Assembly: GCF_963259705.1 (NCBI RefSeq)
Contig: NC_081842.1
Location: 90,758,433 to 90,822,432, forward strand
Length of the DNA stretch: 64,000 nt
Direction: 5' to 3'
Origin: Myotis daubentonii
Lineage: Eukaryota; Chordata; Mammalia; Chiroptera; Vespertilionidae
Shown: positions 56,404 to 64,000 of the stretch, piece by piece
Position numbering within the stretch: the stretch's first letter is position 1
Layout: every line of letters starts with the position of its first letter
Translations under genes and position numbers: made by a program
Notes under the pieces: model-generated
The model's database searches: none
Told to the model about the DNA's origin: nothing
The model's input: only the letters and a program-made list of their open reading frames with translations

Positions 56404-56457
<54 letters not shown>
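56404..56457. repeat. (AT)n microsatellite
   Basis: About 27 AT units. Confidence 0.97.
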
Positions 56458-56459
<2 letters not shown>

Positions 56460-57127
56460 GACACATGACTCTCTCCAATATTTCAGAGGCTCCCCACATT
56501 TGGATGGTTTCATGGGAAGAAATGAGTGAAATATGATCCTCTTCAAAACTTCCCTTGTTTCCCTGTAATATATATATTGTATTTGGACCAGGAAATGAAC
56601 TATTTTTAAGCAACTGTGTTTTATATTACCTTGGGTTTTATTATCCTCTTACCCACTCTTTTATTTTTCATGTTAAGGAATGCCATTTTCCTTAACATGG
56701 AAATTGGTCAATAAAAGCATTGAGTATTTCTCTCTATTATTATCCCTACATAATATATATGTTTCAATTGATAGAAATAAAATTTCAATTTCTACTTGAG
56801 GTACAGTTCATTTTAGAAAGTGTCATTTCTGGTCTCTATAAGACCTTATAGATGCAAAAACATAGTCAAACTATGTCCCAAAGCTCCCTGCAGGCTTGTA
56901 CACAATTGGAGAAAGGAGATTTATACTCCGGAGTATAAAATAAATAGGTGTAGAACAGTAGGGATGGTGATGTGAAAAGCACCAAATTGTGTGCAGAAAG
57001 ATATTTGCATTGTAAGATCCTAGCCAGCTTGATTTCTGACATGACTTAACAGATACCTGTAATATAATTTATGGCTATAATTCTACATTGGTAAATTGTT
57101 TTTCTATACTTAATCCTTTGTAACTTA
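56458..57127. other. No recognised feature except a small hairpin
   Basis: Perfect 12-bp inverted repeat CATGTTAAGGAA / TTCCTTAACATG at 56669-56680 and 56688-56699 with a 7-nt loop. Otherwise nothing nameable. Confidence 0.5.
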
Positions 57128-57751
57128 TCTATACTAATAAAAGCCTACGTGGTCGTCATGCCATCACCCATGACTCCCTCATGCCACAATGAGCAATAAC
57201 CAGGAGGCTGCGGGCTCGGCAGGAGAGTGCGGGTGTGCGGGGCTGGGTGAGCTGCGAGGCACATATGGGTGGATGGGGACTTGATGATGCATCCCCGGTG
57301 GGAACTTGAACAGGAGGTGCATCGGGGGACCAGATGGTGGCTGCCATTGCCCAAGGCCAGCCTGAGACTCAGGCAAGCCTCGGATGGCGGCTGCCACTGC
57401 GAAGGCCTGAGGATCAGGCAATGAGGGCGGCCTTAGGCTCACGCAAGCTGCAGTGTCTGGGAGAACCAAGGCTCAGGCAGCCTCGCGGCTGGCAGTGGCA
57501 GCAATAGATGGGGGCATCGCCTTCCCCTGACTGCTGGGTCGCCTCCCGCAGAGGGAGGCCAGAGGCAGCAACAGTGAGGGGGTGATGGGGGCAGTGCCTT
57601 CCCCTGATCAGCCAGCCGCCTCCCACAAACTATCCTACAGACTGCCATCAGTAGGCCATCCCCTAAGGGCTCCCGGACTGTGAGAGGGGGCAGGCCAGGC
57701 TGAGGAACCCTGGCGCCCCAGGGCACAAATTTTCATGCAATGGGCCTCTAG
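57128..57751 (+). mobile_element. Non-autonomous Helitron, complete
   Basis: 624 bp between A (57127) and T (57752). 5' end TCTATACTAATAAAAGCC. 3' end ATGCAATGGGCCTCTAG with a weakened hairpin (GGGCACAAATTTTCATGCAA). GC-rich interior with two or three repeats of GCAGTGCCTTCCCCTGA-type units. The open frames on the minus strand are compositional. Confidence 0.93.
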
Positions 57752-57899
57752 TATATTATCATTTGAATTATTGTCCTTTGTTTTTAAAAATTATTAGGTG
57801 ATCATACATTTGAGTATTACAATAGGTTTTATGTAGTAAAATATGGTAATGGCTCACAATCACTCGATTGCCTATTGAATCAACACATTTATTTTCCTC
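57752..57899. other. No recognised feature
   Basis: Short AT-rich spacer. Confidence 0.5.
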
Positions 57900-58110
57900 C
57901 ACTTCCATAATAACACAGGTCTTTCCTCAAAACCTGTCTTCATTATACTGAAATGAACTCTACTCATTTCTATTTCTATACCTTTACTTATGCTTTTATT
58001 ATTTTTTCTCTGTACTAATCTTTTCAACATCTTACCCAACCATCAAGAATCAGTTCAAGCCTTACCTGCCACTTAAAGCATTCTCTGAGGAGGACTCCAG
58101 CCTAAATAAT
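57900..58110 (+). repeat. L2 LINE relic
   Basis: ATCAGTTCAAGCCTTACCTG, GCATTCTCTGAGGAGGACTC match L2 in order. Confidence 0.55.
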
Positions 58111-58133
58111 TATTCTAGCACACTTACAGAAAT

Positions 58134-59013
58134 TGTGGTAGGCAATTAGACAGACATGAGCACAGCAAGGGTGATAGGTCAGGTACGGATGACCACTAGG
58201 GCTGAAAGCTCTGGGTGCCCAGCAGCAGGCAAAACTGGGAGAGCAAGGACCTTCCTTCCAGGGTAACCTTTCCTTACCTAGTAAACCCTGGTTGTGATTT
58301 AGATGCCCTGACCTTTCATATCACTGGCCATGCAGCTCAGACGCTCCCTTGACCTTTCCTCCCCTGCTATGCCCATAGTTGTGTGGTAGACTCCATTGGA
58401 AGAGAAACAAGGAATCAGAGTGGCCCCATGAGGTCCCTTGGATGTCTACTCCCTTAAACATTAACCCTCAGGGATAACATCTAAACCTCAGCTGTGTTTC
58501 AGCTCCAGGCTCAGAAAAGCAGCAAAATCAGACAAGTGATGCCACAGATAACCTCAGGACCAGCTGCACTGGCTACTCACTCCTTGCCATGGTGCTGACC
58601 AATCAGTGGAGACCCTGACTCTGGAAGGACACACCTGGAAAGCTGATGGATATTCTATTGAGATCCTTTCCTAGGACCTTCCCTAAAATTTCCACCCTTA
58701 AAAGCCCTTAGGCAAGAAGACCCAGTCTGCTCTCCCTCTGGAGCATACCAGTGCCTTTCCACTCCTCCTCCACTTCCCCCTCAGCAAGTTGCCCTTACCT
58801 TTCTCTCGCCTAAGTTCCGAGGGCCCTTTCCATTGCCTCCATAATGTAATTTAATTCCTGGGCCCATTTCTTCTACTGCTCACTTCTATCTCAGTGGTTT
58901 TCTAAATAAACTTTCTCTTATAGTTTAAGTCTTGGCTCTGCATTCTTTCCTAGCTGGAACTCAGTCACCAGGGTTGCTGAACTGAGGTCTGGTCTGACTC
59001 CACAGGTCTAACA
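58134..59013 (+). repeat. LTR of an endogenous retrovirus
   Basis: About 880 bp. The U3-like left part is followed by a TATA-less stretch (ACCCTTAAAAGCCCTTAGGC, about 58696), poly(A) signal CTAAATAAACTTTCTC (58902) and a U5 ending CACAGGTCTAACA. CCTGGTGCCATTCTC follows, in the position of a primer-binding site. The start TGTGGTAGGC and the end are only weakly inverted, and no duplication or coding region was found. It is probably a truncated proviral end. Confidence 0.6.
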
Positions 59014-59419
59014 CCTGGTGCCATTCTCACCATCAAGAAAACTACACATTAGGCTAGATATAGAGGATACAACAAATGGTAACATGGATTTGCCATCTTG
59101 TCTTTTATATCGTTAGTGTTCTATAAAACAAATATATTGCTAGGAAAATAGTACTTGCACACTAAATGGTTAGCCTTATAAATAGGGAGCAGTTAACTTT
59201 CAAAGATGACTCTATCATAGTGTTGAAACTAGCTATAAAACTAAAACCTGGGGAAGGGCAGGGCTGGAGGGAGAAGATAACAGAGAAGGTTGGCCTTGGG
59301 ATGAATTTGAATAAGAGAAGTAGAGAAAGAGACAAAAACACCTGCTCATTTCTTCTGAGCACACATAAAATTCTTCACAAAGAAGAGGCAGTTTTGTGAG
59401 AAGCAAAAGGAAACCAGCA
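59014..59419. other. No recognised feature
   Basis: Unassigned sequence downstream of the LTR. No viral coding sequence seen. Confidence 0.5.
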
Positions 59420-59545
59420 TTGTTTAAAATGCAAATGTTTACCTAATTCAACTCTTACAACAATCTTTTGAAGTACTTATTGTTTATTCACACTCTGTAG
59501 ATGAGGAAACTGAAGATAATAGATATATGACCAATAAGATAATTG
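59420..59545 (-). repeat. MIR SINE relic (minus)
   Basis: CTCTTACAACAATCTTTTGA and CTGTAGATGAGGAAACTGAA, the reversed MIR core. Confidence 0.7.
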
Positions 59546-60724
59546 CAGTTTTGTGGCATAATAATACATGAAAGATTATATATATATATATATATTCACT
59601 TTATAGGAAGGAGAAAATTTTTTAAAATATATACATTGTTGTAGAGAATATAAAATCAAAACATAAACTATAAACCTATGATACAGTATTATACATATAC
59701 TAGAATTCTTTCAAAACCATAAAGATTGGCACATTAAGCCAAAAGTATATTTCTTTCAGGGAAACATTCTGGCATTAGACAAGTTCATCCTTCCTTGTGA
59801 AAATATATATTTTAGAATTCTAGCAAATGCAAACTTAATGCAACTAGGAAATAGAAGGAACATCATAAATAGCAGCCCACAGTTTATAATATTCATTTTT
59901 AAAAGATAACATTTTCTCTTCACATAATTCTATGAAGGGTATGTTCAATTTTGAGATTTTCTATCAGTCTATTTTATGTTATATTTTTCCCAATTTACAA
60001 TTTCACCAAGGAAACAAAGGTCAAAAAACTAAATATTAGTGCACAAAAGCAATGTTTAAAGTGAGAAATAAAACAAACAAACAAAAAAATCTCACAAATC
60101 ATCATGCAAACACAGATATATATCAGAAGCTGAATAATTGAAATAATATATATTTATATTTGTAAAAATTTGTGATGAATATTTATATACTGAACTAATA
60201 TTATCACCAACAGAATTGGCTCCATCATTTAAGAGTACTTAGAGGACTGAACAGAAAAATGAATCATGGTGAATCATGCAAAACAGATAGGAGCTCACCT
60301 TTAATTTTATTTTTTGAAGCAGCAGCTGGTTCCAAGAAAAGATTGCACAAGAAGAAGAGAACAAACAGAGATTAGATATTAAACAGAGTCTCTAATAAGA
60401 AAAAGAGATATGTTAGAACTGTTAGCTACAGTCTAAAAAGATGCATTTATTATTATATGATCAACATACTTTTATGAATAGGGCCAATGACAATGAAAGT
60501 GACAATTGGTTATATTTTGTTAGTATATGATCTAACTTCGTGAATAAGAAAGAAAAAATAGATAGGAGCTGAAATTCCATTGAGGACTGTAAATCTTTCT
60601 CTATTTCCTTCTTAACTCTAAGCTTAAGTTATAATTGAATTAAAGAAATACTCATATATAGCTCAAATATAATTCAGATTATTTAAGAATTAAAATATAG
60701 CTCACGAAGTTTGGAGCAATCACA
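59546..60724. other. No recognised feature
   Basis: AT-rich. A faint MIR-like segment may lie at 59900-60030. No gene. Confidence 0.4.
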
Positions 60725-60965
60725 AGGGCAAGCCACTTGTATTTATTGCGTGCTGACTCAATGTCAGAGACTGAGGCTGAACATTTTCCATGCTCTCCCT
60801 CTTAATGACAGCAAGCTCAAGGGGGGAGTTTTGTGACTGTTGCCTCAGAAACAGAAACTGAGGCTTTGACAAGTCAAATTACTTGCTGACGGTAATATAG
60901 TTGGAAAAAAAGCAAATGTGAGATTTTATTATCGGTGTATGTGACTCCAGAATCCCTTATGCTAT
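60725..60965 (-). repeat. MIR SINE relic (minus)
   Basis: TATTTATTGCGTGCTGACTC, CTCAGAAACAGAAACTGAGG, CAAATTACTTGCTGACGGTA, AATGTGAGATTTTATTATCG follow the reversed MIR order. Confidence 0.75.
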
Positions 60966-62164
60966 TGGGATTAAAGGCATTGAGTCATCGACTGAATTGC
61001 AAACATCAGGTCAACAAAGCCAAATCAACCTCCAGCTATCTGGTTTTTGGTTGAGCACATAGCTATGAAATTAGAAAACTCAGTTACTTTAAATAGCATT
61101 ATTACCATTAAGAAGTACAAATTTAGGCTTGTTTATATCTAGTGGTAAACAATATTTGGGGTTAGAAGTAAACTTAATGAGGAAGTTAGAACAGACCTAA
61201 AGGAGAGTGCTTTACTCAAAGGGAGATTTCTAGACAAAATGCATAATTAGAGTCCTCTAAATGTTTTGAAGTGATATATTCTATTTTGATTTAAATGCTA
61301 TTTAAAAATGAAGATAGTCTTTTTCACTCCCTAAATGATGTTAAAGATGAAGTGGTAACACATCCCTTAATTGGGCAATACACAGTCTCTACTTGGGCAT
61401 ACTGACCTTCAATGAAGTATAATTTAGATTTTAGATCAAGTACTTATGAACCATATAGAGAAATTTTAGTCTACAGTTCATTCCTTCAAGTTATTTGAAG
61501 CTAAATAAAATTTTCTAGCATTTTTAGATACATGCCAGACTACTCACAGAGAATTTAATTTTTTACAATTATAAACGTGATCTTACTATTAGCATTTATT
61601 TTTCACTAACTCATACAAAAATGTGTATCAAGTTTTTAAACTATTTTTTCAGATAAAAATATATAAAATAAAAATATTTCAAAAAAACCTCAATTATTCC
61701 TTCCTAAAGCCCATTCAATCTCTGTTTTTCCCAGTTTTAAAATGAGAGTATATATGGCTTGAGAGGGAGAATGTTCATAATGTTATTAGGAAGATAAAAT
61801 TCAAACTAAAAAGCAATGATCCAAAACTAAACTACCAGTTTTATTGTGATATTGCTTCTATGATGAAGTAATTCATAATATAAAGTATAGACCATTAAAG
61901 TCCCTAAAATGATTAATATTAAAACAAAATTTAAGTTATTTGTACCAAGAAATTTACTCCTATTTAATGAATGAAATAGTTATTTTACTTCATTGTTTGT
62001 TTTTATTACAAAATTGATGCACCTAAAAAAATTAGAGGTGATATAGGTAAAAAAAACAACAATATTTCATTTTTCTCCACTGTTAGCTACTAAAATAATC
62101 AATGTTAACAGTTTGCTAATGTTAGAAAAATTAATTTTGCAATTCTTATAAAAACTAGTAAATA
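60966..62164. other. No recognised feature
   Basis: AT-rich sequence without nameable content. Confidence 0.5.
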
Positions 62165-62475
62165 TATATTTTGTTTATTTTTTTCTAAAAATAGGATAAT
62201 GCTGTACACATTACTTTGCAGTCTGCTTTTCCACATTTTCCAGGTTAATTCACAGAGTTTCAGCTCACTAATTTTAATAGTTGTATGTATTTTGATAGCA
62301 CATATGAAGCATAGGACTATTTTTCTATTGATAAGCCATCAGGCTGCTTGTGATGTATATAGGTATGTATGTATGTATCTTGCTGCTACTAACAATGCTG
62401 CAATACACATCCTATACCATATTTCTCATGTGCTTTAGTGGTATTGTGTTTCTGTAGAATAAATTTCCAGAGTGT
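62165..62475 (-). repeat. Old L1 LINE fragment (minus)
   Basis: ATTACTTTGCAGTCTGCTTT, ACAATGCTGCAATACACATC and TAGAATAAATTTCCAGAGTG match the reversed 3' part of old L1 ORF2. Highly diverged. Confidence 0.6.
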
Positions 62476-64000
62476 TTTTATATTTATATTCAAAGAATCA
62501 CTGATAAAGATAAGTACTTTAAATATTGCAGATTGTAGGGTTGGAAATGTTTCTAAAGTAAATATGCAAGTATATTGAATGCTATAAAATAAAAGAGAAA
62601 CAGAAAAAGAGGAAAAAGAGAAACAAAAGTACAGACTTTAGTGTTCCAAATAATTGATACACTGTAAAGTACTTGATATTATAAACCACAAATTGTTTCA
62701 TTTAACAATTCTTAATATTGGCTTTTCAATTAAAAATTAAGTTTTTAATTCTTGGTAGAATTATAATAGATTTCAGAAGTCTAACATCAGGAATTATTTT
62801 TATCTTTATATTGTGTTTAAAACTACTCAAAACTAAAAGGCATTTTTAGATTATGTAAAAAGTATTATTTGCCTCCATTTCAAAGAAAATATTTCAATGC
62901 ATCAGTATACTGACTTGCTCACATGAAAGGACATTTCTCTTAAGTTTCAAATTCATCACTTAAAAATTTAGCCTGAATTCAAAAAGCATTGCCAAAAGCC
63001 TTTATAAAATATTAGATAAATATTAGTATTTAATATGTAGCAAATACAACCAATTTTTAATTAAAAAGCATTGTCTTACTAAAAACTAATGATATACATG
63101 TAGAGAAGGCACATTTTTCTTTACATTTCTCAGTGAAATGGAGGTGAATTATTGAAAGTTCTCCAGCGTTACATGGAGGCAGATAATGTTATTCTTAGAT
63201 TATTGGGTAGATACCAAAATAAAGTAGGAACGAAAACAAAGTCCTATGCCTAATACGTGTGTGTTCAGGCAGCTAATACTCAACCAGGCTGGTTAATATA
63301 ATTGGAAAGAGGCCAGGCTACCAGGCTTGTTAGCCCAATTATAATTCTCTGCATATTCAATAAAAGAAGCCAAGATGACAGCAATACTGTCATAAATGTC
63401 ATGTTCAATACTTGTAAGATTTTCCATTGTCAGCATAGTCCAATTATAAGTCAATTGCAAAGTGCACATTGCACACCACACAAAAGTGATGGAAATTTAT
63501 CTTAAAAATACAATTTTAACAGTTTATAGTTAAAATGAAAGAAAAGAAGTAAAGATACTTTGACCAAAGAAAAGTTTTAGGTATGTTATCAACATTTCTT
63601 CACCTTTATAATAAAAGCAGTAAGCTGTAACATTATAGGCGTTCACACTATTTTCTAGGAGTTGATTAGTTATAATATTAAATCTGTAACTGATAATTAT
63701 AATATTAATAATGTAAAAATTTGCACAGGTAATTTTTGAAGCAGAATTATGTGAATCATAATAAAATCACCATAGTTATTTACAGGTGAATTCACTATGT
63801 TAGTGAATATGAGGAATCAGATTAGTAAGGTTCATCTCTAAAAACTCCAATACAAATTATCAAAAAGGAAAAATACAATTATGTCCCAGTTCAGTTAATT
63901 AGTTTTGTTGAATTAACCAGTTGTCAGTCTATTTGAAAGGTATCACTAATAATTTCTGAAGAACTGATGAATCTAAAACAATGTTTCTCAACATGAAGTA
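62476..64000. other. No recognised feature
   Basis: AT-rich to the end of the window. No gene or named repeat. Confidence 0.5.

Noticed and set aside
56669..56699. 12-bp perfect hairpin as a possible small RNA precursor
   Set aside because: Stem far shorter than a microRNA precursor and flanks do not extend the pairing.

Overview
The window is AT-rich mammalian nuclear DNA from a bat, almost certainly a vespertilionid. The evidence is the repeat load: tRNA-derived Ves-type SINEs, many Helitrons with the HeliBat-type 3' hairpin and CTAG end, a SPIN hAT element, hAT and Tigger-like MITEs, and a half-L1 (HAL1) retrotransposon. I cannot resolve genus or species by eye. I recognise no host exon, tRNA or rRNA. 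It reads as an intergenic or large-intron stretch whose only protein-coding sequence belongs to transposable elements.

Layout. 0-5 kb: Ves SINE, MIR, two minus-strand Helitrons, then plain sequence. 5-10 kb: an L1 3' end interrupted by a Helitron, a Ves SINE, a 20-bp perfect hairpin, and a full-length HAL1 (7558-9459, minus) with an uninterrupted 282-aa ORF1 and perfect 18-bp target-site duplications. 10-18 kb: three terminally complete Helitrons (two around an AT microsatellite), L2, and an LTR fragment. 18.9-22.1 kb: a composite minus-strand Helitron carrying a Pif1-like helicase remnant, itself invaded by a Ves SINE and by an internally deleted class II endogenous retrovirus. 22.4 kb: degenerate telomere-like repeats. 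25.7-33.2 kb: a cluster of LTRs (three related ones and a solo LTR), a decayed class I retrovirus (gag, pro, RNase H/integrase pieces) and a SPIN transposon inside its pol. 33-39 kb: old L2 and unrecognised sequence. 39-44 kb: an L1 split by a 3.6-kb block holding two SINEs and a second, decayed HAL1. 45-50 kb: L2 and L1 fragments, a long GAAA/GGAA tract, and two nested Helitrons. 50-54 kb: Ves, Tigger-like MITE, MIR, a Helitron, and a hAT MITE inserted at that Helitron's end. 57-59 kb: Helitron, L2, LTR. The rest to 64 kb is MIR and L1 relics in unrecognised AT-rich sequence.

The elements fall into dependency groups. HAL1 supplies ORF1p only and is expected to rely on L1 ORF2p. Ves SINEs also rely on L1. 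The short Helitrons rely on an autonomous HeliBat, of which 18970-22149 is a broken relative. I see no convincing undescribed biological system. The most informative observations are the intact HAL1, the chimeric Helitron, the deleted ERV whose short LTR overlap is identical, the telomere-variant repeat tract, and several precisely datable nested insertions. Family names come from recognition of sequence signatures without a database search.
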